DNA from: Caballeronia sp. GAFFF1
GTDB taxonomy: Bacteria > Pseudomonadota > Gammaproteobacteria > Burkholderiales > Burkholderiaceae
DNA: 64,000 nt
NCBI RefSeq assembly: GCF_023630705.1
Contig: NZ_JALQEM010000032.1
Span: 186,001-250,000, forward strand
Direction of reading: 5' to 3'
Within the stretch, counting starts at the first letter, position 1, and each line of letters begins with the position of its first letter. The notes below the pieces were generated by a model. It was not told the DNA's origin. It was given only the letters and a program-made list of their open reading frames with translations, and made no database searches. Below are positions 7,943 to 17,496 of the stretch, in pieces. The position numbers and the translations under genes were made by a program.

Positions 7943-9139
7943 ATGAGCACGAATCGCGGCGTCGTATATCTCGGTCAGGGCAAGGTCGAAGTCCAGTCCA
8001 TCGACTATCCGAGAATGGTCGATCCGCGTGGCCGCGACATCGGCCACGGCGTCATTCTCAAAGTCGTCAGCACCAACATCTGCGGTTCGGACCAGCACAT
8101 GGTTCGCGGCCGCACCACTGCGCCCATCGGACTCGTGCTGGGACACGAGATAACAGGCGAAGTCATCGAGATCGGCCGCGACGTCGAAACGCTCGCCATC
8201 GGCGATCTCGTGTCCGTGCCGTTCAACGTCGCGTGCGGACGCTGTCCCACGTGCAAGGCGCAGCACACGGGCGTGTGCCTGAACGTGAACCCGTCGCGGG
8301 CGGGCGGGGCGTACGGCTACGTCGACATGGGCGGCTGGATCGGCGGACAAGCCGAGTACGTGATGGTCCCGTACGCCGACTTCAACCTGCTGAAGTTCCC
8401 CGACAAGGCACAGGCGATGTCGAAGATCCGCGACCTCACTTGTCTCTCCGACATTCTCCCGACCGGCTATCACGGCGCCGTCATGGCGGGCGTGAAGCCA
8501 GGCGCGACCGTCTATGTCGCGGGCGCGGGACCGGTCGGCATGGCGGCGGCGGCATCGGCGCGTCTGTTGGGCGCGGCCTGCACCATCGTCGGCGACATGA
8601 ACGAAGAGCGCCTCGCGCACGCGCGCAAGATGGGCTTCGAGACGGTCGATCTATCGAAAGACGCCACGCTCGCGCAACAAATCGAACAGATTCTCGGCAA
8701 GCCGGAAGTGGATAGCGCCGTCGATTGCGTCGGCTTCGAAGCGCATGGTCATGGCAGCGAGCACAACGCGGAGGCGCCGGCAACGGTCCTCAATTCGCTG
8801 ATGGAAATCACGAAGGCAGCGGGCGCGATCGGCATTCCGGGCCTCTATGTCACCGACGACCCCGGCGCCGCCGATGCGGCCGCGCAGAAGGGCAGTCTCA
8901 GCATCCGCTTCGGCCTCGGCTGGGCGAAGTCGCATTCGTTCCATACGGGCCAAACGCCGGTGATGAAGTACAACCGCAATCTCATGCAGGCGATTTTGTG
9001 GGATCGTCTGCCGATTGCGGATATCGTGAACGTCTCGGTGGTATCGCTCGATCAGGCGCCGGACGGTTATCGTCAATTCGATGGCGGCGCGCCGCGCAAG
9101 TTCGTGCTCGATCCGCACGGCATGCTCAAAGCCGCTTAA
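7943..9139 (+). CDS. fdhA: Glutathione-independent formaldehyde dehydrogenase
   Basis: This 398-residue zinc-dependent medium-chain dehydrogenase has the same length as the Pseudomonas putida enzyme. Catalytic zinc ligands are visible as Cys47 (NICGSDQH) and His68 (GHE), the structural zinc set is Cys98, Cys101, Cys104 and Cys112, and the Rossmann motif GAGPVGMAA lies near residue 195. It oxidises formaldehyde to formate with NAD. Betaine and dimethylglycine demethylation release formaldehyde, so its place beside gbdR and the gbc/dgc genes fits a detoxifying role. AAGGAG lies about 8 nt upstream of the ATG. A strong hairpin terminator follows the stop. Confidence 0.95.
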   Translation: MSTNRGVVYLGQGKVEVQSIDYPRMVDPRGRDIGHGVILKVVSTNICGSDQHMVRGRTTAPIGLVLGHEITGEVIEIGRDVETLAIGDLVSVPFNVACGRCPTCKAQHTGVCLNVNPSRAGGAYGYVDMGGWIGGQAEYVMVPYADFNLLKFPDKAQAMSKIRDLTCLSDILPTGYHGAVMAGVKPGATVYVAGAGPVGMAAAASARLLGAACTIVGDMNEERLAHARKMGFETVDLSKDATLAQQIEQILGKPEVDSAVDCVGFEAHGHGSEHNAEAPATVLNSLMEITKAAGAIGIPGLYVTDDPGAADAAAQKGSLSIRFGLGWAKSHSFHTGQTPVMKYNRNLMQAILWDRLPIADIVNVSVVSLDQAPDGYRQFDGGAPRKFVLDPHGMLKAA

Positions 9140-9142
9140 AGC

Positions 9143-9176
9143 AAAAGCGCCCCTTAAACAAGGGGCGCTTTTTCAT
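9143..9176. terminator. Bidirectional hairpin terminator between fdhA and gbdR
   Basis: A perfect 13-bp stem (9143-9155 with 9160-9172; core AAGCGCCCCTT/AAGGGGCGCTT) closes a 4-base AAAC loop. It is flanked by A and T runs on both sides, so it can terminate the converging fdhA and gbdR transcripts. Confidence 0.9.
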
Positions 9177-9193
9177 GCGAAGCACCAGTAAGC

Positions 9194-10189
9194 TCAGGCC
9201 ACCATCACCGGGACCGGACTCAAAGGCGGCACCTGCTTCCTTCTCTCGCGCGTCGGCGCAGTGCCGAATGCATCGCGATAGCTCTTCGAGAAGTGGCAAG
9301 CGGACTGAAATCCGCACGCCATCGTGATGTGCATGATGGACATATCCGTCTGCAACAGCAGCTCGCGCGCGCGTCGCAAACGCAGCGTCAGATAGTAATG
9401 CGTCGGCGTCATGCCGAGATGCTCGCGAAAGAGCCGCTGCAATTGCCGTTGCGACATGCCGGCAAGCCGCGCGAGTTCTTCGCGCGACAACGGCTCTTCG
9501 ATGTTGTTCTCCATCAGCGAGATCACTTCGAACAAGGACTTGTTCGCCGATCCGAGCCGCGCGACCAGGGGCATGCGCTGCTGGGCGCTCGTATCCCGCA
9601 CGTGTTCGACGATGAACTGCTCGGCAATCTGCGTGACGCGCGCAGTGCCGACGCGCGAGGCGATCAGATTCAGCATCATGTCGAGCGGCGCGACCCCGCC
9701 GGTACACGTCACGCGATCGCGGTCGATCACGAAGAGTTCCTTCAGGAAGCGCGTGTCCGGAAACTCTTCTTTAAGCGCCGACATGTTCTCCCAGTGAATC
9801 GCGCAGGCATAGCCCGCCAATAAACCTGCACGCGCGAGCGCATACGTGCCGGTGCACAGGCTGCCTAGCACGCAGCCCGTGCGCGCGAAGCGGCGCAACG
9901 CAGCAAGATGCTCGAGGGCGGTCGAGCGCTGCACGTCGATGCCGCCCACCACGAACACGATATCCGGCTGGCCCACGCATTCCACCGGTCCCGTATCGAC
10001 GGAGAGTCCATTGCTCGCCGTGACCGGTCCGCCCGTGGGACTCACGATGGACCATCGATACAGCGGCTGTCCTGTCAGATAGTTCGCCATGCGCAGCACT
10101 TCGATCGCGTTGGTGAACGCCATCATCGTGAAGTTGGGAAGCGGCATGAAGGCGAAGTGCGACAGCGACGCCGTGCGATCGGAGGACAT
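9194..10189 (-). CDS. gbdR: GlxA/GbdR-type AraC family regulator of betaine catabolism
   Basis: This encodes about 331 residues. The N-terminal half is a DJ-1/PfpI-like (GATase1-like) domain with the nucleophile-elbow region GSLCTGTYALA, and the C-terminal 100 residues carry two AraC helix-turn-helix motifs (LARLAGMSQRQLQRLFREHL and ITMACGFQSACHFSKSYRDAFG). GbdR of Pseudomonas has this architecture and activates gbc, dgc and related genes in response to betaine or dimethylglycine. Here it diverges from glyA-gbcB. I preferred the ATG at 10189 because AAGGA lies 12 nt upstream; another ATG at 10231 would add 14 residues. The symbol is assigned by context and domain order. Confidence 0.85.
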   Translation of the reverse strand: MSSDRTASLSHFAFMPLPNFTMMAFTNAIEVLRMANYLTGQPLYRWSIVSPTGGPVTASNGLSVDTGPVECVGQPDIVFVVGGIDVQRSTALEHLAALRRFARTGCVLGSLCTGTYALARAGLLAGYACAIHWENMSALKEEFPDTRFLKELFVIDRDRVTCTGGVAPLDMMLNLIASRVGTARVTQIAEQFIVEHVRDTSAQQRMPLVARLGSANKSLFEVISLMENNIEEPLSREELARLAGMSQRQLQRLFREHLGMTPTHYYLTLRLRRARELLLQTDMSIMHITMACGFQSACHFSKSYRDAFGTAPTRERRKQVPPLSPVPVMVA

Positions 10190-10638
10190 GGGGGAGTTGA
10201 TTCCTTGGAATCTGATGTTCGACGCCGTCATTCGCGGCGCTTGTCACTTCTGTCATGGGTAGACAGTTCTGCATTTTGATTTCGAGTGCAACTAGCATGC
10301 CATCAGGCTAAACCCTGAGCGCCTTCATGCATCTGCGATTCACGCGTCGAAGCACGCACTAACGCGGCGCGAACGCCCGTTTGAAAGCACTCATAAAGCG
10401 CACGATCGTTCCTCCGCAGTGCAGCGCGTGCGGGCAAAGCGTCCTACACCCAAAGCCTTTTCGCCACTTGTCGAAAAAGGACGCGCATGTCGGAAAAGGC
10501 CAAGAACACGTCTGAATTCATAAATTGACCAGCAAGGCGAGGGTCAAGAATAGACGCAACGATGAAGACACGAGCGGCCTGAAACACGCGACGCGAGCTT
10601 CATCCAACGACCGTTCTTTCTGACCCGGACTCAAGCCC
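10190..10638. promoter_or_regulatory. Divergent control region gbdR / glyA with candidate GbdR direct repeat
   Basis: This 449-bp gap between divergent genes should hold both promoters. It contains a direct repeat TGTCGAAAAAGG (10469-10480) and TGTCGGAAAAGG (10488-10499), 11 of 12 bases identical and 19 bp apart, the spacing expected for an AraC-type dimer. The repeat lies about 140 bp before glyA. A related TGTCGTAAAAG occurs at 22003-22013 upstream of the betaine-binding protein. Assignment to GbdR is inference. Confidence 0.5.
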
Positions 10639-11913
10639 ATGTCGAACTCGAATCCCTTCTTCGAAGCGCCGCTCGCGGCCCGCGATGCCTCGGTGCGCAG
10701 CGCGGTACTGAAAGAGCTGGAGCGCCAGCAATCGCAGGTGGAACTGATCGCGTCGGAAAACATCGTGTCGCGCGCCGTGCTGGAAGCACAAGGCTCCGTT
10801 CTGACGAATAAGTACGCAGAAGGCTATCCGGGCAAGCGCTATTACGGCGGCTGCGAGTTCGTCGATGAAGTCGAGGCGCTCGCGATCGATCGCATCAAGC
10901 AACTCTTCGGCGCGAAGTTCGCGAACGTGCAGCCGCATTCGGGCGCGCAGGCCAACGGCGCGGTGATGCTCGCGCTGGCGAAGCCGGGCGACACCGTGCT
11001 CGGCATGTCGCTCGATGCAGGCGGCCATCTCACGCATGGCGCGAAGCCGGCGCTCTCGGGCAAGTGGTTCAACGCGGTGCAGTACGGCGTGAGTCGCGAC
11101 ACCATGCTCATCGACTACGAGCAGATCGAGGAGTTGGCGCAGCAGCACAAGCCTTCGCTCATCATCGCGGGCTTCTCGGCTTATCCACGCAAGCTGGACT
11201 TCAAGCGGCTGCGCGCGATTGCGGACAACGCGGGCGCGAAGCTGATGGTCGATATGGCGCACATCGCGGGCATCATCGCGGCGGGGCGTCATGACAATCC
11301 GGTGGAGCACGCGCATGTCGTGACGTCCACCACGCACAAGACGCTGCGTGGTCCGCGCGGCGGCTTCGTGCTGACCAACGACGAAGACATCGCGAAGAAG
11401 ATCAACTCCGCCGTTTTCCCGGGGCTGCAAGGCGGTCCGCTCATGCATGTGATCGCGGGCAAGGCGGTGGCCTTCGGCGAGGCGCTACAGCCCGATTTCA
11501 CGAGCTATATCGACAACGTGCTCGCCAACGCGCAAGCACTCGGCGAAGTGCTCAAGGCAGGCGGCGTCGATCTGGTAACGGGCGGCACCGACAACCATCT
11601 GTTGCTCGTCGATCTGCGTCCGAAGAACCTGAAGGGCAACCAGGTCGAGCAGGCGCTGGAGCGCGCGGGCATCACCTGCAACAAGAACGGCATTCCGTTC
11701 GATACGGAAAAGCCCACCGTCACGTCAGGCGTTCGCCTCGGCACGCCGGCCGGCACGACACGCGGCTTCGGCGTGAACGAGTTCCGCGACATCGGCCGCC
11801 TGATTCTGGAAGTCTTCGACTCGCTGCGCGCGCATCCCGATGGCGATCCGCAAACAGAACAACGCGTGCGCCGCGAAATCTTCGCGCTGTGCGAACGTTT
11901 CCCCATCTACTGA
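10639..11913 (+). CDS. glyA: Serine hydroxymethyltransferase
   Basis: This 424-residue PLP enzyme interconverts glycine and serine using methylene-tetrahydrofolate. It contains the N-terminal IASENIVS block, the substrate region [15 protein letters not shown], and Lys234 in [14 protein letters not shown], which forms the Schiff base with PLP. It is the first gene of the betaine operon, matching the extra glyA1 copy found with gbc genes in Pseudomonas, where it directs glycine and one-carbon units from betaine to serine. The general housekeeping glyA of this organism is probably elsewhere, but that cannot be checked here. Confidence 0.96.
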   Translation: MSNSNPFFEAPLAARDASVRSAVLKELERQQSQVELIASENIVSRAVLEAQGSVLTNKYAEGYPGKRYYGGCEFVDEVEALAIDRIKQLFGAKFANVQPHSGAQANGAVMLALAKPGDTVLGMSLDAGGHLTHGAKPALSGKWFNAVQYGVSRDTMLIDYEQIEELAQQHKPSLIIAGFSAYPRKLDFKRLRAIADNAGAKLMVDMAHIAGIIAAGRHDNPVEHAHVVTSTTHKTLRGPRGGFVLTNDEDIAKKINSAVFPGLQGGPLMHVIAGKAVAFGEALQPDFTSYIDNVLANAQALGEVLKAGGVDLVTGGTDNHLLLVDLRPKNLKGNQVEQALERAGITCNKNGIPFDTEKPTVTSGVRLGTPAGTTRGFGVNEFRDIGRLILEVFDSLRAHPDGDPQTEQRVRREIFALCERFPIY

Positions 11914-11934
11914 GCACACACGGAGCAACAAGCG

Positions 11935-12906
11935 ATGAGCACTCTGCACGATAACAGCATCATCATCGACGGCCTCAACATCTCGAAGTTCGAGCGCTCC
12001 GTGTTCGAGGACATGCGCAAGGGCGGCGTCACGGCGGTGAACTGCACGGTGTCCGTGTGGGAAGACTTTCAGAAGACCGTGGACAACATCGCGGAAATGA
12101 AGCAGCAAATCCGCGATTACAGCGAGATTCTCACGCTGGTGCGCACCACCGACGACATTCTGCGCGCGAAGAAAGAGAACAAGACGGGCATCATCTTTGG
12201 CTTCCAGAACTCGTATGCGTTCGAGGACAACCTCGGCTATATCGAAGTGTTCAAGGAACTCGGCGTGAATGTGGTGCAGCTCTGCTACAACACGCAGAAC
12301 CTCGTCGGCACCGGCTGCTATGAAGCCGACGGCGGTCTGTCCGGCTATGGCCGCGAAGTGATTCAGGAGATGAATCGCGTCGGCATCATGGTCGATCTGT
12401 CGCACGTGGGCGCGAAGACATCATCGGATGCCATCGCCTGCTCGAAGAAGCCCGTCACGTATTCGCATTGCTGCCCGTCGGGCCTTAAAGAACATCCGCG
12501 CAACAAGACGGATGAGCAACTGAAGGAAATTGCCGACGCCAACGGCTTCGTCGGCGTGACGATGTTCGCGCCGTTCCTGAAGCGCGGCCCGGACGCGACG
12601 GTCGAGGACTATCTGGAGGCCATCGAATACGTGGTCGATCTCATCGGCGAGGACCGCGTGGGTATCGGCACGGACTTCACGCAAGGCTACAGCACGGAGT
12701 TCTTCGACTGGATCACGCATGACAAGGGCCGTTATCGCCAACTCACGAACTTTGGCAAGGTCGTGAATCCGGAAGGAATCCGAACGATCGGTGAATTCCC
12801 GAATTTGACGGCCGCAATGGAGCGCGCGGGCTGGAGCGAGTCGCGCATCAAGAAGGTGATGGGCGAAAACTGGCTGCGCGTATTCGGCGAAGTCTGGAAC
12901 GTGTGA
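11935..12906 (+). CDS. Membrane dipeptidase family (M19) protein of the betaine cluster
   Basis: The 323-residue protein resembles renal dipeptidase-like metallohydrolases: IIIDGLNISKFE at the N-terminus, NLVGTGCYEADGGLSGYG, MVDLSHVGAKT with a likely metal-binding His, TYSHCCP, and a C-terminal GIGTDFTQGY block. Some canonical metal ligands of M19 (the N-terminal HxD) seem replaced by DGLN, so true dipeptidase activity is uncertain. The homologue in Pseudomonas sits in the same place ahead of dgcA and is betaine-regulated. It lies 21 bp after glyA in the operon. Its exact substrate is unknown. Confidence 0.85.
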   Translation: MSTLHDNSIIIDGLNISKFERSVFEDMRKGGVTAVNCTVSVWEDFQKTVDNIAEMKQQIRDYSEILTLVRTTDDILRAKKENKTGIIFGFQNSYAFEDNLGYIEVFKELGVNVVQLCYNTQNLVGTGCYEADGGLSGYGREVIQEMNRVGIMVDLSHVGAKTSSDAIACSKKPVTYSHCCPSGLKEHPRNKTDEQLKEIADANGFVGVTMFAPFLKRGPDATVEDYLEAIEYVVDLIGEDRVGIGTDFTQGYSTEFFDWITHDKGRYRQLTNFGKVVNPEGIRTIGEFPNLTAAMERAGWSESRIKKVMGENWLRVFGEVWNV

Positions 12907-12935
12907 ACGCAACGACACAAGAACAGGAACCTGAG

Positions 12936-13478
12936 ATGCAACCGCAACTGCCTATCGACGTCGACGCGCAAACGGGCGTCTGGACCACCGACGCACTGCC
13001 GATGCTTTACGTGCCGCGTCACTTCTTCACGAACAATCATGTGGCCGTGGAAGAAGCACTGGGACGCGAGACGTATGCCGAAATTCTCTACAAGGCCGGC
13101 TACAAGTCCGCGTATCACTGGTGCGACAAGGAAGCCGCGAAGCACGGCATCGCCGGCATGGACGTGTTCGAGCATTACCTGAAGCGCCTGTCGCAGCGCG
13201 GCTGGGGTCTCTTCGATATCGTCGAATCGGACCCGCAAAGCGCGATGGCGCGCATTCACTTGCGGCACTCGTCGTTCGTGCTCGCGCAGCCTGGCAAGCA
13301 GGGCAAGCTCTGCTACATGTTCGCGGGCTGGTTCGCCGGCGCGATGGACTGGGTGAACGACACCGTATCAGACAGCGCGAATAAAGGCCCGCGCTCGCGA
13401 TCCATCGAAACGCAATGCGCGGCCGAAGGCCACGATCATTGCGTGTTCGAAGTGTCGCCGTTGCAACTCCACGCGTAG
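12936..13478 (+). CDS. V4R/4-vinyl-reductase-like protein (DUF5943) of the betaine cluster
   Basis: This encodes about 180 residues. The C-terminal end TQCAAEGHDHCVFEVSPL resembles the cysteine-containing tail of V4R domains that bind small ligands or metals. The same gene precedes dgcA in Pseudomonas betaine clusters, but its role has not been established to my knowledge. I chose the ATG at 12936 because AGGA sits 7 nt upstream. A GTG at 12903, overlapping the preceding stop as GTGTGA, would add 11 residues. The whole operon from glyA to gbcB is tightly packed. Confidence 0.8.
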   Translation: MQPQLPIDVDAQTGVWTTDALPMLYVPRHFFTNNHVAVEEALGRETYAEILYKAGYKSAYHWCDKEAAKHGIAGMDVFEHYLKRLSQRGWGLFDIVESDPQSAMARIHLRHSSFVLAQPGKQGKLCYMFAGWFAGAMDWVNDTVSDSANKGPRSRSIETQCAAEGHDHCVFEVSPLQLHA

Positions 13479-13500
13479 CTTCAATCCGAGGTCGTCCGCC

Positions 13501-15564
13501 ATGCGTTACCCGAACCTTTTCAAGCCGCTCACGCTGAACAAGCTGACTCTGCGTAACCGCATCGTCAGCACGGCGCATGCGGAGGTTTATGCCGAACCGG
13601 GCGGCCTGCCCGGCGACCGCTATATCCGCTATTACGAGGAAAAAGCGAAGGGTGGCGTGGGGCTCGCCGTGTGCGGCGGCTCGAGCCCGGTATCGATCGA
13701 CAGTCCGCAAGGCTGGTGGAAGTCGGTGAACCTGTCGACCGACAAGATCATCGATCCGCTGTCGCGTCTTGCCGAAGCCATGCACCGTCACGGCGCGAAG
13801 ATCATGATTCAGGCCACGCACATGGGCCGCCGCTCTGCATGGCATGGGGAGAACTGGCCGCATCTGATGACGCCATCGGGCGTGCGCGAGCCGGTGCATC
13901 GCGGTAACGCCAAGATCATCGAAGTGGAAGAGATTCGCCGCATCATCGAAGACTTCGCAGCCGCTGCGAAGCGCGTGAAAGATGCGGGCATGGACGGCAT
14001 CGAAATCTCGGCGGCGCACCAGCATCTGATCGATCAGTTCTGGAGCCCGCGCACCAACTTTCGCACGGACGAATGGGGCGGCTCGCTCGAAAACCGCCTG
14101 CGTTTCGGCGTGGAAGTGCTGAAGGCCGTGCGCGAAGCCGTGGGCGCCGACTTTTGCGTGGGCCTGCGCATGTGCGGCGACGAGTTCCATGAAGACGGCC
14201 TGTCGCACGAAAACCTCAAGGAGATCGCGCAGGCCATGTCGGAGACGGGCCTCATCGATTACATCGGCGTGATCGGCTCGGGCGCGGATACGCACAACAC
14301 GCTCGCCAACTGCATGCCGCCGATGGCGCTCCCGCCCGAGCCTTTCGTGCATCTCGCAGCGGGCATCAAGTCGGTGGTGAAGCTGCCGATCATGCACGCG
14401 CAAAGCATTCGCGATGCGGGGCAGGCCGAGCGTCTGCTTGCGAACGGCATGGTCGATCTCGTCGGCATGACGCGCGCGCAGATTGCCGACCCGCATATGG
14501 TCATCAAGATTCGCGATGGCCGCGAGGACGAGATCAAGCAATGCGTCGGCGCAAACTATTGCATCGACCGCCAGTACAACGGGCTCGACGTGCTGTGCGT
14601 GCAGAACGCGGCGACGTCGCGCGAAGCGACCATGCCGCATGTCATCGAAAAGACGCGCGGACCGAAGCGCAAGGTCGTGGTCGTCGGCGCGGGGCCTGCG
14701 GGACTGGAGGCGGCGCGCGTGGCGAAATCGCGCGGGCATGACGTCGTGCTCTTCGAGAAGAACGATTACGTCGGCGGTCAGATCATGCTTGCCGCAAAGG
14801 CGCCGCAACGCGAGCAGATGGCGGGCATCGTTCGATGGTTCGACATGGAAACGAAGCGGCTCGGCGTGGACCGGCGCTTGGGTGTCGCGGCGGACGATAA
14901 GACCATCATGGCGGAGAAGCCCGATATCGTCGTGCTTGCGACGGGCGGTTCGTCGTTCACGGATCAGGTGCCTGCGTGGGGCGTCGAGCAAGGGCTCGCC
15001 GTGAGCGCGTGGGACATTCTCTCGGGCAAGGTCGAGCCGGGCAAGAACGTGCTCGTCTACGACGGCGTGAGCACGCATGCCGGCGCGGGCGTGGCGGACT
15101 TCATCGCATCGCGCGGTGGAAACGTGGAGATCGTGACGCCCGATGTGAAAGTGGCCGATGACGTGGGCGGCACCACGTTCCCGATCTTCTATCGGCGCCT
15201 GTATGCGCAAGGCGTGATTCATACGCCGAACTACTGGCTCGACAAGGTGTACGAGGAAGACGGCAAGAAGATCGCCGTGCTGCGCAACGAGTACACGGAA
15301 GAGCAGGAAGAACGCGCGGTCGATCAGGTGGTGATCGAGAACGGCAGCACGCCCAACGACGCGCTGTACTGGAAGCTCAAGCCCGAATCGCTGAATCGCG
15401 GCCAGGTGGACGTGCACACGCTCTTCGCGGCGCAAGCGCAGCCGTGCTTGTCCGAAGAACTCGGCAACGGGCGCTTTCTGCTGTTCAGAGTCGGCGACTG
15501 CATCTCGATGCACAACATCCACGGCGCGATCTACGACGCGCTGCGGCTTTGCAAAGACTTTTGA
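13501..15564 (+). CDS. dgcA: Dimethylglycine demethylase flavoprotein subunit DgcA
   Basis: This 687-residue protein has the old-yellow-enzyme/2,4-dienoyl-CoA-reductase layout: an N-terminal FMN TIM barrel (NLFKPLTLNKLTLRNRIV; active-site region ISAAHQHLIDQF), a cysteine segment around residue 345-370 that can bind a 4Fe-4S cluster (CVGANYCIDRQYNG...C), and a C-terminal FAD/NAD-type region with VVVVGAGPAGLEAA near residue 395. DgcA with DgcB converts dimethylglycine to sarcosine and passes electrons to ETF. A GAGG sequence precedes the ATG. It lies 22 bp after the V4R gene and 15 bp before dgcB. Confidence 0.93.
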   Translation: MRYPNLFKPLTLNKLTLRNRIVSTAHAEVYAEPGGLPGDRYIRYYEEKAKGGVGLAVCGGSSPVSIDSPQGWWKSVNLSTDKIIDPLSRLAEAMHRHGAKIMIQATHMGRRSAWHGENWPHLMTPSGVREPVHRGNAKIIEVEEIRRIIEDFAAAAKRVKDAGMDGIEISAAHQHLIDQFWSPRTNFRTDEWGGSLENRLRFGVEVLKAVREAVGADFCVGLRMCGDEFHEDGLSHENLKEIAQAMSETGLIDYIGVIGSGADTHNTLANCMPPMALPPEPFVHLAAGIKSVVKLPIMHAQSIRDAGQAERLLANGMVDLVGMTRAQIADPHMVIKIRDGREDEIKQCVGANYCIDRQYNGLDVLCVQNAATSREATMPHVIEKTRGPKRKVVVVGAGPAGLEAARVAKSRGHDVVLFEKNDYVGGQIMLAAKAPQREQMAGIVRWFDMETKRLGVDRRLGVAADDKTIMAEKPDIVVLATGGSSFTDQVPAWGVEQGLAVSAWDILSGKVEPGKNVLVYDGVSTHAGAGVADFIASRGGNVEIVTPDVKVADDVGGTTFPIFYRRLYAQGVIHTPNYWLDKVYEEDGKKIAVLRNEYTEEQEERAVDQVVIENGSTPNDALYWKLKPESLNRGQVDVHTLFAAQAQPCLSEELGNGRFLLFRVGDCISMHNIHGAIYDALRLCKDF

Positions 15565-15579
15565 CGAGGGCATTGCACG

Positions 15580-17493
15580 ATGAACCCCGTGTTTGTCATC
15601 ACCGCCTTGCTGTGGCTCTCGGTGGCGGGTCTCGCCTTCGCCGTCATGAAGCGCGCGGCATACTGGCGCGAAGGCCGCGCCACCGCGGCCGGCGCGTACG
15701 GCTGGGGAAATCTCCTTAGTATCCCGAAGCGGTACTTCGTGGACCTGCACCATGTCGTGGCGCGCGATCCGTATATCGCGAAGACGCACGTGGCGACAGC
15801 GGGCGGCGCGATTCTCGCGATGGCGCTCGTCTTCGTCAACTACGGTCTCGCGATCTATTCGCCGTGGATCGACAAGCTGATCTTCATCGCGGCGCTCGTC
15901 ATGTTGGGCGGCACGTTCTTCGTGTGGAAGCGCAGGCACGGCGCGAAACAAGTGCCGGCGCGTCTGTCGCGCGGACCGTGGGACGCGTTGCCGTTGCTGC
16001 TCGGCGCGTTCGCCCTCGGCCTCGCACTGTTCACGCTGCTGCCCGCAACGTGGATGTCGGGTGCGCTTGCGATCATCGTCGCTTTGTCGATTGCGGCGGG
16101 CGCTTACACGATGACCTTCGGCGCGGCGCGCGGCGGCCCGATGAAGCACGCGATGGCGGGTCTTCTGCATCTCGCGTTTCATCCGCGCCAGGAGCGTTTC
16201 AAGGCGCAGCATGAAAACGATGTGGTGCCGCCCACGGCGCTGAAGAAGCCCGTTCTCGATGCCAGGGAATACGGCGTCGGCAAGCCGGTCGAGTTCCGCT
16301 GGAATCAGCTCCTGAGTTTCGATGCATGCGTGCAGTGCGGCAAGTGCGAAGCGGCGTGCCCCGCGTTCGCATCGGGTCAGCCGTTGAACCCGAAGAAGCT
16401 GATACAGGATCTCGTGACCGGCATGGTCGGCGGCACGGACGCGGCGTATGCAGGCAGCGCCACGCCGGGGATTCCCGTCGGCAAGCACGCGGGCGCGCCG
16501 GGCAAGCCGCTGATTTCGAGCATGGTCGAAGCGGACACCATCTGGTCCTGCACCACGTGCCGCGCGTGCGTGCAGGAGTGTCCGATGCTGATCGAACATG
16601 TCGATGCCATCGTCGATATGCGCCGCAATCAGACGCTCGTCGAAGGCGACGTGCCGGGCAAAGGTCCGATCACGCTCGCCAACCTGCGCGAGACCGGCAG
16701 CGCGAATGGCTACGACATCGGCGCGCGTTACGACTGGTCGGTGGATCTGCAAGTGCAGGTCGCGCAGCCCGGGCGGCCGGTGGATGTCTTGCTGATAGCA
16801 GGCGAAGGCGCGTTCGACATGCGCTATCAACGCACGCTGCGCGCATTCGTGAAGGTGCTGAACAAGGCGGGCGTCGATTATGCGGTGCTCGGCGGCGTGG
16901 AAACCGATACGGGCGATACCGCTCGCCGCTTAGGCGACGAAGCCACGTTCCAGCAATGCGCCTCGAAGCTCATGGAGACGCTTTCGCGCTATACGTTCCG
17001 GCGCATTGTCACGGCGGATCCGCACGTGCTGCATAGCCTGCGCAACGAATATCGCGCGCTCGGCGGCTTCTACGAAGTGCAGCATCACACTGCGTTCATG
17101 GCCGGGCTCGTGGCCAGCGGCAAGCTCACGCCGAAGGCGGCCGCCGTGCTCGCGGACAAGAAGATCACGTATCACGACCCCTGTTATCTCGGCCGCTACA
17201 ACGGCGAGACCGAGGCGCCGCGCAAGCTGCTGAAGTCCATCGGAATCAAGGTTGTCGAGATGGAACGCCACGGCATGCGCGCGCGGTGTTGCGGCGGCGG
17301 GGGCGGTGCGCCGCTCACGGATATCCCCGGCAAGCAGCGCATTCCCGATATCCGCATGGCGGACGCCAAAGCGGTCGGCGCCGATGTGGTCGCGGTGGGC
17401 TGCCCGCAATGCACCGCGATGCTCGAAGGCGTGGTCGGTGCTCGTCCCGAAGTGCTCGACGTGGCGGAGCTGGTCGCCGCAGCACTGGAGTAA
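15580..17493 (+). CDS. dgcB: Dimethylglycine demethylase Fe-S subunit DgcB
   Basis: This 637-residue membrane Fe-S protein has several hydrophobic helices in the first 200 residues, then two ferredoxin-type clusters (Cys250/253/256/260 and Cys324/327/330/334), then two CCG-type heterodisulfide-reductase-like modules (HDPCYLGRYNGE and RCCGGGGG). The arrangement matches DgcB, which links dimethylglycine oxidation to the electron chain. It follows dgcA by 15 bp, and etfA starts 3 bp after its stop, which suggests co-translation with its electron acceptor. Confidence 0.93.
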   Translation: MNPVFVITALLWLSVAGLAFAVMKRAAYWREGRATAAGAYGWGNLLSIPKRYFVDLHHVVARDPYIAKTHVATAGGAILAMALVFVNYGLAIYSPWIDKLIFIAALVMLGGTFFVWKRRHGAKQVPARLSRGPWDALPLLLGAFALGLALFTLLPATWMSGALAIIVALSIAAGAYTMTFGAARGGPMKHAMAGLLHLAFHPRQERFKAQHENDVVPPTALKKPVLDAREYGVGKPVEFRWNQLLSFDACVQCGKCEAACPAFASGQPLNPKKLIQDLVTGMVGGTDAAYAGSATPGIPVGKHAGAPGKPLISSMVEADTIWSCTTCRACVQECPMLIEHVDAIVDMRRNQTLVEGDVPGKGPITLANLRETGSANGYDIGARYDWSVDLQVQVAQPGRPVDVLLIAGEGAFDMRYQRTLRAFVKVLNKAGVDYAVLGGVETDTGDTARRLGDEATFQQCASKLMETLSRYTFRRIVTADPHVLHSLRNEYRALGGFYEVQHHTAFMAGLVASGKLTPKAAAVLADKKITYHDPCYLGRYNGETEAPRKLLKSIGIKVVEMERHGMRARCCGGGGGAPLTDIPGKQRIPDIRMADAKAVGADVVAVGCPQCTAMLEGVVGARPEVLDVAELVAAALE

Positions 17494-17496
17494 CGC

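Noticed and set aside
13027..16830. A 1267-codon minus-strand open frame
   Set aside because: It is antisense to the V4R gene, dgcA and dgcB, is Arg/His-rich, and arises from GC-biased third codon positions.
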